From: Armatimonadota bacterium
GTDB taxonomy: Bacteria; Armatimonadota; Chthonomonadetes; Chthonomonadales; Chthonomonadaceae
Direction: 5' to 3'
Length of the DNA: 64,000 nt
NCBI GenBank assembly: GCA_028871815.1
Contig: JAGWMJ010000010.1
Span: 1 to 64,000, forward strand
Under the pieces are notes generated by a model. It did no database searches. It saw only the letters and a program-made list of their open reading frames with translations, and had not been told where the DNA came from. This document shows positions 26,487 through 35,316 of the stretch, in pieces (the stretch's first letter is position 1; every line of letters begins with the position of its first letter). A program made the position numbers and the translations under genes.

Positions 26487-28034
26487 TCAATGCCTCGCAG
26501 CCGGACGTAATTCAAGCTGCGCCAGCGTTGGCGCCAGCGGCTGCTCGGTTACACCTGTAAGACGGTGCATAAGCGCCGAGACGGCGTCGGGCGGTGCGTC
26601 ACGCTCCTCAAGGCACACCGGCCTGCCGGAACGCAGCAGTTCCAGAATCTTCTGTGGCGAGCCGGTTGCCGTAAAAGGAATAGCCTCCAGCGCGCCGGAT
26701 GCCAGCAGTGATCGAGCATCCAGCAGAGATTTGGGCGGTGGAAACGGATGCGCGATGCGAACCGGCGTGACGCATTTCGAGGCGTACTCCACCTGGCGTG
26801 ATAGTGGAACGGCAATGCGGTGGGTGCCGCGCAGTGCCCATGGCTCAAGGTAGACCGGGTCCAGCGCCGAGATCACCGCGGCATTGCCCGGAGCAAATTG
26901 GGCGATCTCGCGAAGCGCGGTATAGCGATCGCTTGTTGGCTGCCGCGGCCGAAGGAGGGCGCCTACGATACAAGCGCCAACGCCGAAGAGCATCATGGCC
27001 CGCCGATTTGCACCCAGTGCGGAGTCGACGATGCGCCCCAGCGCAGCGCCGCCGGCGATGAGCAGCAGCGCGTAAAGCGGCAGAAAGAACCGCCAGCCCT
27101 GGTAAGCGTACATCAGGTGCGCTGCCGCGGCAGGTATCACGCCAAGCAGGGCAAACGTTGCGGTCCACGAGTGAACAGGTGTGCGCCGCCGCATAAGCAA
27201 GATGACGCCGGCAAGCCCAATACCAATCGCGTAGAGCGACTGGCGCGCCGCCAACAGATGCAGGTTTGCGCCAATGAAACGAGGTCCGAAGAACATCGCC
27301 GGATAGTCGTACGGCACTCCGCACCAAAACTGATAGCCGGTCCGGAACGCACTGCCGAACACCGTGCGATTATAGGCTGCGGTAGCAGCGAACATCGTGG
27401 CAATGGGCAGTGCGACGCATGCCATCCGCCGCGTACGGTTCTTGCCATCGCTCCATCCCGCAACCAGAAAGGGAATCGCCAGTACCACTCCCTCGGCTCT
27501 CAGCGCGTATCCGATTGCTGCGAGAATTCCGGCTGCCATGTAGAGGCGCATGGAGGGCTGCCGACGGATTTGAAGGTAGATCAGGCACAGCCACAACGCC
27601 ACCGCGGCGAAAGGGACGTCGGTCATAACAAGGCGCGCCATATAGAGCCAGCCTTTGTAGGCGGCCAGAAGCGATGCGGCAAAAAGCCCGCCCCAGGAGG
27701 AACCACTGAGCAGCACGCCGATGCGAAAGGCTGCGGCGATGCCCGCTAACGAAAAGAACAGGACCGCGATAATGCCAACGCCAGGCAGACTCGGCCAGAG
27801 ACGGTATAACGGAGCGAGAACACCACAAGAGAACCAGGGCGGGTAGCGAGACGGCCAGTCACGACCGTTTATGGCGATATCGACCCGGCCGAGCGTTGCG
27901 CTTCGCTGCGCAACCACCGCATACTCCACCGAGTCGGGGACCACCTCCAGGCTGGAGGCGCTGCGCGGTGAGCGATACGCAACAATGCCTGCGAAGAGCA
28001 GCGCGAGCACCACCAGGACAGCACGAGAGCGCAT
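26487..28034 (-). CDS. PMT/ArnT-like membrane glycosyltransferase
   Basis: This 515-residue protein has about ten hydrophobic segments and a GT-C type first loop (VPDSVEYAVVAQRSATLG ... SRYPPWFSCGVLAPLY). Such enzymes use lipid-linked sugars on the periplasmic side. It begins 21 bases after the stop of the SufA/ErpA-like gene, so it appears to be the last gene of the suf operon although it has no obvious link to iron-sulfur biogenesis. Confidence 0.8.
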   Translation of the reverse strand: MRSRAVLVVLALLFAGIVAYRSPRSASSLEVVPDSVEYAVVAQRSATLGRVDIAINGRDWPSRYPPWFSCGVLAPLYRLWPSLPGVGIIAVLFFSLAGIAAAFRIGVLLSGSSWGGLFAASLLAAYKGWLYMARLVMTDVPFAAVALWLCLIYLQIRRQPSMRLYMAAGILAAIGYALRAEGVVLAIPFLVAGWSDGKNRTRRMACVALPIATMFAATAAYNRTVFGSAFRTGYQFWCGVPYDYPAMFFGPRFIGANLHLLAARQSLYAIGIGLAGVILLMRRRTPVHSWTATFALLGVIPAAAAHLMYAYQGWRFFLPLYALLLIAGGAALGRIVDSALGANRRAMMLFGVGACIVGALLRPRQPTSDRYTALREIAQFAPGNAAVISALDPVYLEPWALRGTHRIAVPLSRQVEYASKCVTPVRIAHPFPPPKSLLDARSLLASGALEAIPFTATGSPQKILELLRSGRPVCLEERDAPPDAVSALMHRLTGVTEQPLAPTLAQLELRPAARH

Positions 28035-28055
28035 GGCGTTAGATGCAGGTGGTGT

Positions 28056-28451
28056 TCAGCGCTCGGACGTCTTGTGAGCCGCGGGTGTGAACGAGGTACC
28101 GCATCCGCAACTGCGGGCCGCGTTTGGGTTGGAGAACTTCCAGCCGCCTTCCAGAAGGTTCTTCGTGGAGTAGTCCAGAACGAGGCCGGTAATGTGCTTC
28201 AGACTTTTAGGGTCGACCACAACGGTTATACCGTGTGCATCCAGTTCCGTATCTCCGGCACGGGGCGCCTCGGCAAGCTCCAGATAGTACGAAAGGCCGG
28301 AGCAGCCGCCGCCACGCACACCCACCCGAAGCACCCAGGGCTGCGCGCCCTTCCGGTCCATCAACAGGCGCACACGGTTAGCTGCGGCCGGCGTCAGTGT
28401 TACCGCTGCGCTCCCGGCGGTGGCTGTTTCCATCATTGCGGCGTCATCCAT
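28056..28451 (-). CDS. A-type iron-sulfur carrier (SufA/ErpA/IscA family)
   Basis: The 131-residue protein has the three family cysteines: GGGCSGLSYYLEL and the C-terminal SCGCGTSF. A-type proteins receive clusters from the SufBCD scaffold and hand them to apo-enzymes. I place the start at 28451, where ATG overlaps the stop of the upstream DUF59 gene (TGATG), rather than 22 codons earlier. Whether it is functionally SufA or ErpA cannot be decided from sequence alone. Confidence 0.92.
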   Translation of the reverse strand: MDDAAMMETATAGSAAVTLTPAAANRVRLLMDRKGAQPWVLRVGVRGGGCSGLSYYLELAEAPRAGDTELDAHGITVVVDPKSLKHITGLVLDYSTKNLLEGGWKFSNPNAARSCGCGTSFTPAAHKTSER

Positions 28452-28807
28452 CAAAAGAACCCCAGTTCCAGCTTGGCAGCCTCCGACATCATCATCAGGC
28501 TCCACGGCGGCTCCCAAACCAGTCGCAAATCCACCGCGGTCACGCCGGCTACGTCGCGCACCTTCTGCTCCACCTCCGGCGGCAAAGACTCAGCCACCGG
28601 GCAGGCAGGCGAGGTCAGCGTCATGGTAACTTCCACCGCACCGGTGTCACTCACCTCCAGATTATAGATCAAGCCCATCTCATAGATGTTGACCGGCACT
28701 TCCGGGTCGTAGATGCCCTTCAGAACCTCAACAATCTGATCCTCAATCAGAGAGACCTCCAGCGGAGTCAGCTGTTTCTCCGCGGCATCGGAGCTATCGT
28801 TCCTCAC
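28451..28807 (-). CDS. SufT-like DUF59 (MIP18) protein
   Basis: A GTG at 28807 is preceded by a perfect AGGAGG 6 bases away, which decides the start and gives 118 residues. The DUF59 core is clear: LKGIYDPEVPVNIYEMGLIY, then SPACPVAESLPPEV with the conserved Cys. Proteins of this type in SUF operons take part in cluster maturation or transfer. It overlaps sufU by 14 bases and the next gene by one base. Confidence 0.9.
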   Translation of the reverse strand: MRNDSSDAAEKQLTPLEVSLIEDQIVEVLKGIYDPEVPVNIYEMGLIYNLEVSDTGAVEVTMTLTSPACPVAESLPPEVEQKVRDVAGVTAVDLRLVWEPPWSLMMMSEAAKLELGFF

Positions 28808-29270
28808 GGACGGCCTCCTCATTCTCGGTGCTGACTTCACCGCGTTGATGCAAGGCCGCGTCGAGTGCATGCCAGGCGAGGACGGCGCATTTTATTCTCG
28901 TAGGGAACTGGTGAACTCCGGAGAGTACCGCAAGTTTGCCCATGAGTTCCTCCGCATCGCCTTGCACCATACCTCCCGTGAGCAACACGCGCATTTCGGC
29001 AAACAGCCTGTCTGCCTCCTCCACGGTGCGACCGATCAGTGCTTCGGTCATGAGCGATGCCGACGCACGTGAGATTGCGCAGCCCGTACTTTCGAAGCGC
29101 AGCTCGCGAATGGTGCCGTCCTCCACGCGAGCATACACGTGAATATGGTCGCCACATAGCGGGTTGTACCCTTCGGCCGTGCAGTTGGCGCCCGGCAAGG
29201 CGCCAAAGTTGCGCGGCCGGCGATTGTGATCCAGAATGGTCTCCTGGTACAGATCGTCAAGATCGGCCAT
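28794..29270 (-). CDS. sufU: SufU-type sulfur acceptor/scaffold
   Basis: The 158-residue protein starts MADLDDLYQETILDHNRRPRN and has the three cysteines in PLCGDH, STGCAISRAS and IKCAVLAWHAL. The insertion between the second and third Cys is the hallmark of SufU rather than IscU. SufU takes persulfide sulfur from SufS, encoded just upstream. The start lies 8 bases after the sufS stop. Confidence 0.92.
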   Translation of the reverse strand: MADLDDLYQETILDHNRRPRNFGALPGANCTAEGYNPLCGDHIHVYARVEDGTIRELRFESTGCAISRASASLMTEALIGRTVEEADRLFAEMRVLLTGGMVQGDAEELMGKLAVLSGVHQFPTRIKCAVLAWHALDAALHQRGEVSTENEEAVREER

Positions 29271-29278
29271 CGGAAGCT

Positions 29279-30532
29279 CTAGCCCTCCCCTCCCATTAAC
29301 CGAACAACCTTGTACAAACTCTGGGCCAGGGCGTCGACGTCTGCTCGGGTGTTGTAGCACGCCAGCGACATGCGCGCCGTCGCCGGTATGCCAAACCGCT
29401 GCATCACGGGCTGCGCACAGTGGTGTCCGGTACGGATCGCCACGCCCTCCCGATCTACAATGGTTCCGATATCATGCGGATGGGCGGCCTGCATCACAAA
29501 CGAGTGGACGCTGGCCTTGGCGGCAGCCGTGCCGACGATCCGCAGACCCGGCACTTCCATGAGGCGCTCCTCTGCATACTTGAGCAGATCGTGCTCATGT
29601 TTGCCGACCGCCGCCATTCCCAGTCCGGATAGGAACCGCAGCGCTGCAGCGAGGCCGATCGCGCCGGCGATATGCGGCGTACCGGCTTCAAACTTCCAGG
29701 GCAGGTCGTTCCAGGTACTGCCAGTAAAGGTTACCGAGGCTATCATATCTCCACCGCCCTGCCAGGGTGGCATGGCACGAAGCAGATCTTCACGGCCGTA
29801 CAGAACGCCAATGCCGGTAGGGCCATACACCTTGTGCCCGGAGAATGCGTAGAAATCGCAGCCGAGGTCCGCTACATTCACAGGCACATGATAGGCCGCC
29901 TGTGCGCCATCGACCAATACCGGGACGCCGGCGCGGTGGGCGATCGCCACCAGTTCGCGCACGGGATTCACGGTGCCCAACGCGTTGGACATATGCGTAA
30001 CGGCGGCGATACGCGTTCTTGGTGTTAGCCGCCGCTCCCATTCACCCGGCATCAGTTCACCGCTGACCGAAATCGGCGCCACGCACAGCTTTGCTCCACG
30101 TTCGGTACAGAGCATCTGCCACGGCACGATGTTGGAGTGGTGCTCCATGCCGGTTATGAGCACTTCGTCACCGGCGCCAACGTTGGCGCGGCCGAACGAC
30201 TGCGCCACCAGATTGATCGACTCGGTGGCGCCGCGGGTGAAGATAATCTCCTCAACCTTGTTTGCGCCGAGGAAAGACCGGACCTGGTCGCGAGCACCTT
30301 CGTACGCGTCGGTGGCGCGGGCGCTGAGCTCGTGGACGCCGCGGTGCACGTTGGCGTTGTCGTTGCGGTAGTACCCGCTCAGCGCGTCCAGCACCACATC
30401 GGGCTTTTGAGTGGTTGCTGCGTTGTCGAGGTAGATGAGCGGCTTGCCGTGCACCAACTGATGGAGCGCCGGAAACTGGGCACGCACACTCTCGACGGCG
30501 TACTCCTGCGGTATGACAGCGCGAGTCTCCAT
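29279..30532 (-). CDS. sufS: Cysteine desulfurase SufS
   Basis: The 417-residue PLP enzyme removes sulfur from cysteine for cluster assembly. It contains YLDNAATTQKP, HRGVHELSARAT, the PLP lysine in FSGHKVYGPTGIGVLYG and the catalytic Cys in RTGHHCAQPVM. The ATG at 30532 follows the sufD stop by 5 bases; longer in-frame starts run back into sufD. Length fits the group II (SufS) desulfurases that pair with SufU. Confidence 0.95.
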   Translation of the reverse strand: METRAVIPQEYAVESVRAQFPALHQLVHGKPLIYLDNAATTQKPDVVLDALSGYYRNDNANVHRGVHELSARATDAYEGARDQVRSFLGANKVEEIIFTRGATESINLVAQSFGRANVGAGDEVLITGMEHHSNIVPWQMLCTERGAKLCVAPISVSGELMPGEWERRLTPRTRIAAVTHMSNALGTVNPVRELVAIAHRAGVPVLVDGAQAAYHVPVNVADLGCDFYAFSGHKVYGPTGIGVLYGREDLLRAMPPWQGGGDMIASVTFTGSTWNDLPWKFEAGTPHIAGAIGLAAALRFLSGLGMAAVGKHEHDLLKYAEERLMEVPGLRIVGTAAAKASVHSFVMQAAHPHDIGTIVDREGVAIRTGHHCAQPVMQRFGIPATARMSLACYNTRADVDALAQSLYKVVRLMGGEG

Positions 30533-30537
30533 TTGGG

Positions 30538-31860
30538 CTAGGCCACTCCGTCCGCGCCGCCATGTGGGAGGTGGTGATCGAGTACGGCCATAACCCGGCG
30601 ACGAACCTCCGCCGAAGCGATACGGTCGGCCACTCCGGCCGCGAATGCCCAGGTGAGAAGCCTGCGGGCGTCTTCGTGCCCTATCCCACGCGCCTGCAGA
30701 TAGAAGATGGCGTCCTCGTTCAGTTGGCCAACCGTGGCGCCATGCGTACACCGCACGTCGTCGGCAAAGATCTCCAGCTGCGGCTTCGTGTTGATTCGGG
30801 CGGTATCGCTGAGCAGCAGTGTCTGGTTGGTCTGCTTTGCGTCGGTCTTCTGCGCATCCTGACGGACGAAGATCTTGCCGTTGAAGATGCCGTGAGAACT
30901 GCCGGAGAGAACCGATTTGTACAGTTCATGGGACGAGCAGTCTGGTGCGGCGTGGTCGATCACGGTATGGTTATCTACCACTTGCACGCCATCGGCCAGA
31001 CAGATGCCGTCGAGCGTACATTCGGCACGACGACCCGCGAGAACAGCTCCAATATCGTTCCGCACAAGGCGGCCGCCGCGCGTTAGATTGTGGGAAGTGA
31101 CCACCGCGCCCTCACCAAGGTGAAACTGGGTTGAGGCTACGTGAATGGCCGCTGGTCCCTCGAGCATCATCCTGTGGTGGTGCAGACGCGACCCTGCGTC
31201 GCAGCGAACTTCGGTAACGGCATTCGTGAAGACCGGCCCATCACCAACCGTGAGCCACGTCTCAGTTACCACTCCTTCGGCGCCTGCTTCCACCAGGATG
31301 AGGATTCTCGGCCAGCACGCCGAGGGTACGGCGCCGGCGACGGAGACAAGGACCAGGTCAATCGGCGGCGGCGCGCATCCACGGCCAATTCGGACCACGG
31401 CGCCGTCGTGCAGGAATGCCGTGTTGAGTGCGGCAAACGGTTGATTGTCGATCGGCGCTAGCGAGCCCAGCGTCGTGAGCCACTCGTCGCTCTCCGCTCC
31501 CGAGCGGAGCGTGGTGAGCAACATCCCTGGCAGCGCATCCGGTAGTTGCGACAGCGTGGGCGAACACACGCCGTTGACGAAGACTAGCCGTGCCCCCTGG
31601 CTGCCAACTGCCGCCAACACGGCGGACCTCACCTCCGCCTCATGACCCGGATCGGTCAGCGCCGGCTCGAAGCTGGTCTCCACAATTGGCGCCGTTGGGG
31701 TAAAGCGCCACTCCTCATTGCTGCGGGTGGGAAAGCCAACGGTGTCGAATGCGCGCATGCCGCGTTCGCGCAATTCTGCCAGCCAGGCCGGCGCGCTGCC
31801 GGACCGCAGCCGCTCAAACTGCGTGTAAAGCTCCTGCTGCACCTCGGTTACCTGCGCCAT
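30538..31860 (-). CDS. sufD: SufD, Fe-S assembly scaffold subunit
   Basis: The 440-residue protein has the SufB/SufD beta-helix core, with GRRAECTLDGICLADG, VDNHTVIDHAAPDCSSHELYK and KTDAKQTNQTLLLSD, and the N-terminal helical region (FPTRSNEEWRFT). It forms the SufBC2D complex. The start ATG at 31860 gives MAQVTEVQQELYTQF. It is positioned normally between sufC and sufS. Confidence 0.94.
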   Translation of the reverse strand: MAQVTEVQQELYTQFERLRSGSAPAWLAELRERGMRAFDTVGFPTRSNEEWRFTPTAPIVETSFEPALTDPGHEAEVRSAVLAAVGSQGARLVFVNGVCSPTLSQLPDALPGMLLTTLRSGAESDEWLTTLGSLAPIDNQPFAALNTAFLHDGAVVRIGRGCAPPPIDLVLVSVAGAVPSACWPRILILVEAGAEGVVTETWLTVGDGPVFTNAVTEVRCDAGSRLHHHRMMLEGPAAIHVASTQFHLGEGAVVTSHNLTRGGRLVRNDIGAVLAGRRAECTLDGICLADGVQVVDNHTVIDHAAPDCSSHELYKSVLSGSSHGIFNGKIFVRQDAQKTDAKQTNQTLLLSDTARINTKPQLEIFADDVRCTHGATVGQLNEDAIFYLQARGIGHEDARRLLTWAFAAGVADRIASAEVRRRVMAVLDHHLPHGGADGVA

Positions 31861-31941
31861 CGTTTCGCCCCACCGTGCATCCGCGGCGCGTCGCCGGTAC
31901 ACCGAACATCTAACCCAACAGTCGAAGTCATGATCATCGAG

Positions 31942-32709
31942 TTATGCCGTTACCGCTTCGGTATCCGGCGCTCCGGTGAGCCAGGAATATCCGCGCTGCT
32001 CCAGTTCGAGAGCCAAAGAGCGGTCGCCGCTTCGAACGATCTTGCCCGCGCTGAGCACGTGGACGAAATCCGGAACGATGTAGTTGAGCAGGCGTTGATA
32101 GTGGGTTACCACCACAATGGCGCGGTCCGGCGATCGCAGGGCATTGACCCCCGCCGCAACCGTTTGCAGCGCGTCGATGTCCAGACCAGAGTCGGTCTCA
32201 TCCAGAATCGCCAGCGCCGGCTCCAGTACTGCCATCTGGAAAATCTCGTTCCGCTTCTTTTCGCCGCCCGAGAAGCCTGCATTCACGGGTCGTGTCAGAA
32301 GCTCGGCGTCCATGTTAAGGGCAGCCACCTTTTTGCGCGCCAGTTTGAGAAAATCCATAGCGTCCAACTCAGGCTCGCCACGGTAGGCTCGGATCGCATT
32401 GAGCGCCGCCTTGAGAAAATAGGTGTTGTTGACGCCCGGAATCTCTACCGGATATTGAAACGCCAGGAAGATCCCCTCGCGAGCGCGTACTTCAGGCTCC
32501 ATCTCCAACAGATCGCTACCGCGAAATGTAACCGAGCCGCCAGTCACGTGGTAGCTGTCGCGCCCGGCAAGTACGGCCGCCAGCGTGCTTTTCCCCGATC
32601 CGTTCGGCCCCATTATCGCGTGGACTTCGCCCGCGCCAACGCGCAGGCTGATCCCTTTCAGTATTTCGCGCTCGCCAATGCTTGCGTGCAGATCCTCAAT
32701 TACCAGCAT
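31942..32709 (-). CDS. sufC: SufC, Fe-S assembly ATPase
   Basis: The 255-residue ABC-type ATPase has Walker A GPNGSGKST, the SufC-specific signature FSGGEKKRNE and Walker B LAILDETDSGLD. It powers cluster assembly on SufB/SufD and is soluble, not a transporter. It lies 48 bases after sufB. Length and motifs are canonical. Confidence 0.97.
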   Translation of the reverse strand: MLVIEDLHASIGEREILKGISLRVGAGEVHAIMGPNGSGKSTLAAVLAGRDSYHVTGGSVTFRGSDLLEMEPEVRAREGIFLAFQYPVEIPGVNNTYFLKAALNAIRAYRGEPELDAMDFLKLARKKVAALNMDAELLTRPVNAGFSGGEKKRNEIFQMAVLEPALAILDETDSGLDIDALQTVAAGVNALRSPDRAIVVVTHYQRLLNYIVPDFVHVLSAGKIVRSGDRSLALELEQRGYSWLTGAPDTEAVTA

Positions 32710-32757
32710 CAGAAACAGGTCTCCATTCCCTCTCCACAGTTGCGGCCAATCAGCCGA

Positions 32758-34206
32758 CTAACCGACGCTGCCTTCAAGGCTGATCCCCAGCAGCTTTTGC
32801 GCTTCTACGGCAAACTCCATCGGCAGTTCGCGGAAGACCTCCTTGCAGAATCCATTCACGATCATGTTGACGGCATCTTCCGTTGAGATGCCGCGCTGCC
32901 TCAGATAGAAGATCTGGTCTTCGCCGATTTTAGACGTGGAGGCTTCGTGCTCCACCTGTGCCGTTGGATTGCGAACATCGATGTAGGGAAATGTGTGCGC
33001 GCCACACCGGTCTCCGATCAACAGCGAGTCGCACTGAGAGTAGTTCCGCGCCCCGGCGGCGCCGGGATTCATGCGCACCAAACCGCGATAGGTGTTTTGA
33101 CCACGGCCCGCAGATATTCCCTTCGACACGATGGTGCTGCGCGTATTGCGGCCTATGTGCACCATTTTGGTCCCGGTATCGGCCTGTTGAAGATTGTTGG
33201 TTACGGCGACGGAGTAGAACTCGCCAACCGAGTTGTCGCCCATCAGGATGCAGCCGGGATACTTCCAGGTGATTGCAGAACCCGTCTCGACCTGCGTCCA
33301 GGTGATTTTGGAGTTGACGCCAACGCATTTGCCCCGCTTGGTCACAAGGTTCAGAATGCCGCCACGCCCATCGCGGTCGCCGGGATACCAGTTCTGCACG
33401 GTGGAGTACTTGATTGTGGCGTCGTCGAGCGCCACGAGTTCTACGACGGCAGCATGCAGCTGATTCTCATCGCGCATCGGCGCAGTACAGCCTTCGAGGT
33501 AGCTGACGGTGGCGCCGGCATCCGCGATGATCAGCGTCCGCTCGAACTGCCCGGTATTTGCCGCATTGATGCGGAAATACGTCGAGAGCTCCATGGGGCA
33601 CTGGACGCCCGGCGGAATATAGCAAAAGCTGCCATCGGAGAAGACGGCAGAGTTCAAGGTTGCGTAGAAGTTGTCGGTGTACGGCACCACGCTGCCCAGG
33701 TACTGGCGAACCAGGTCCGGGTGGTTCTGCACCGCATCGGAGAACGATCCAAAGATGATGCCGAGCTTTGAAAGCGTTTCGCGGAAGGTTGTGGCTACAG
33801 AGACGCTGTCGAATACTGCGTCGACGGCTACATTGGTCAGGCGCTTCTGTTCGTCCAGCGAAATACCGAGCTTGTTGAATGCTTCGCGCACCTCCGGATC
33901 GACCTCATCGAGGCTGTTCAACTGCTTCTTTGGCTTTGGGGCTGCGTAGTAGCTTATCGCCTGAAAGTCGATAGCCGGATACCGCAGGTTTGCCCATGTG
34001 GCTCGGTTCTCCATCTTCAGCCATGTGCGAAGCGCCTTCAGGCGCCACTCCAGCAGCCACTCCGGCTCCTGCTTCGTCGCGGAGATCCTGCGCACGGTGT
34101 CCTCGTTCAGGCCGGGCGGCGCGATCTCGGTATCTACGTCCGTTACAAAGCCGTACTTGTACTCGGCGCCGGCAAGCTGTTCTATCGTATCTGGGGCAGT
34201 AGTCAT
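32758..34206 (-). CDS. sufB: SufB, Fe-S assembly scaffold
   Basis: The 482-residue protein is full-length Suf[61 protein letters not shown] (shown here only as landmarks) and a C-terminal [16 protein letters not shown]. It is the cluster-building scaffold of SufBCD. Its ATG overlaps the stop of the rrf2 gene by 4 bases (ATGA), which couples regulator and scaffold. Confidence 0.97.
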   Translation of the reverse strand: MTTAPDTIEQLAGAEYKYGFVTDVDTEIAPPGLNEDTVRRISATKQEPEWLLEWRLKALRTWLKMENRATWANLRYPAIDFQAISYYAAPKPKKQLNSLDEVDPEVREAFNKLGISLDEQKRLTNVAVDAVFDSVSVATTFRETLSKLGIIFGSFSDAVQNHPDLVRQYLGSVVPYTDNFYATLNSAVFSDGSFCYIPPGVQCPMELSTYFRINAANTGQFERTLIIADAGATVSYLEGCTAPMRDENQLHAAVVELVALDDATIKYSTVQNWYPGDRDGRGGILNLVTKRGKCVGVNSKITWTQVETGSAITWKYPGCILMGDNSVGEFYSVAVTNNLQQADTGTKMVHIGRNTRSTIVSKGISAGRGQNTYRGLVRMNPGAAGARNYSQCDSLLIGDRCGAHTFPYIDVRNPTAQVEHEASTSKIGEDQIFYLRQRGISTEDAVNMIVNGFCKEVFRELPMEFAVEAQKLLGISLEGSVG

Positions 34207-34679
34207 TGCTTCCTCGCAGTCGGCAGCCAGTCGGTACCGCTCATCGGCATAAGCGCTATCGTCGCTCGCGCCTGGTCACCGGCAATCTCTTCCACGGTGA
34301 GAAGATGCAGCATCTGCACAATCCGCTCGTTGATCCGCGTCATCGGCGTTCGCACTGTGCAGGTGGTGTATTGCTGGCACAGGTTATCCACCGACTTCAG
34401 GCAGTGAACAATCGCCGGCGCGCCGTCAATCGCCTCAATCACGGCGCCAACACTTATCGCGCCGGCGGCGCGGGCCAGGCGGTATCCACCGCTCTTGCCT
34501 GCGCTGGAGGTCACGATGCCGGCGCGTGCCAGCCGCTGCAGTATCTTGGCCATCAGTTCGGCCGGAATCTGGTAGCGCTCGGCAATATCCCGCGCCGGCA
34601 CCGCCTCACTGGGAGGCAGTCCGCGCAAGTCCGACAGGGCGAGAAGCGCATAATCCGTTTTTTTGCTCAGTGTAAGCAT
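34203..34679 (-). CDS. Rrf2-family Fe-S sensing repressor of the suf operon
   Basis: The 158-residue protein has an N-terminal winged helix ([15 protein letters not shown] ... [24 protein letters not shown]) and three cysteines in [16 protein letters not shown], the Rrf2/IscR/SufR arrangement that binds an iron-sulfur cluster. Being the first gene of the suf operon with a palindrome at its transcription start, it is expected to be autoregulatory, repressing suf when clusters are plentiful. Which cluster it binds is not shown by the sequence. Confidence 0.9.
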   Translation of the reverse strand: MLTLSKKTDYALLALSDLRGLPPSEAVPARDIAERYQIPAELMAKILQRLARAGIVTSSAGKSGGYRLARAAGAISVGAVIEAIDGAPAIVHCLKSVDNLCQQYTTCTVRTPMTRINERIVQMLHLLTVEEIAGDQARATIALMPMSGTDWLPTARKQ

Positions 34680-34692
34680 CTTGCCGATCTCC

Positions 34693-34705
34693 GACCAAAA
34701 CGGTC
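34693..34705. promoter_or_regulatory. IscR-type palindromic operator at the suf operon start
   Basis: Read on the minus strand, GACCGTTTTGGTC is a 13-base palindrome with a 5-base centre, matching the core of the IscR type 1 site (GACTRWWWYAGTC) at 11 of 13 positions. It lies directly at the predicted transcription start, between the -10 box and the rrf2 ATG. Confidence 0.5.
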
Positions 34706-34711
34706 GCAGTT

Positions 34712-34741
34712 AATGTACCCGCAATCCGCCGGTCGGGTCAA
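34712..34741 (-). promoter_or_regulatory. Promoter of the rrf2-suf operon
   Basis: On the minus strand TTGACC (34741-34736) and TACATT (34717-34712) are 18 bases apart. Predicted transcription starts near 34705, about 25 bases before the rrf2 ATG. Confidence 0.65.
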
Positions 34742-35316
34742 CACCTGTTAGCCGGAGGTGGACCACGGGCGCTCTTTGGGCCGGATACACGGATCGGTCG
34801 GCTGCTTCGGCCGCACCGAATCACCGTTGATTACGTTCCATCCGCAGCAGACAACGCCACAAGCTGTGATCCTGAGCAATGCGAACGATCTCTCTGCTCC
34901 GACGATCGCGGCATGAAGCGCCGCCCGCGTGGCTGGTTCCGGCTGAACCGGAACCATCAACGGCCTATCCCTCTACGTTGCTTGGGAAGACGACTGGGGG
35001 CCCGGATGAGAACGCGATGAGTGGTGACTCACGCGGCGCAGACGCCGCTGTGGTTGGTCGGTGCAGTCGAAAACAACCCGGAACAGAAGCGCATTACACT
35101 GCTTGTGTCTCACAAGGAGGTAACCGCAGTTAACGCCATCGGTCAGGTCAACTCCATCGGGCCAATCGATCCGATGCTTCGGCCGCACCATACCGCAGGC
35201 GATGACGTTCTATCGCCACCACGAGAATATCCGCGGATACTGCATACGGCGCCATCGCCACTGCCCGTTGATGGCGCGCGCCGGAAAATAGCACGTGTTC
35301 CATCCCGCACTCCGGA
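34742..35316. other. Non-coding stretch with repeat remnants
   Basis: No gene can be supported. It holds copy B of the dispersed repeat, and two further related segments (about 34793-34848 and 35157-35210) that share GCTTCGGCCGCACC followed by a diverged GATTACGTTCCATC / GATGACGTTCTATC. The short frames here lack ribosome-binding sites and family resemblance. Confidence 0.55.
34948..34972 (+). repeat. Dispersed intergenic repeat, copy B
   Basis: This copy matches the reverse complement of 9287-9311 at 24 of 25 bases. Here its left part forms a perfect hairpin, GGTTCCGG-CTGAA-CCGGAACC (34935-34955). Confidence 0.7.

Noticed and set aside
31642-32886. A 414-codon plus-strand frame opposite sufD, sufC and sufB
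   Set aside because: It spans three canonical genes and their gaps and shows no domain.
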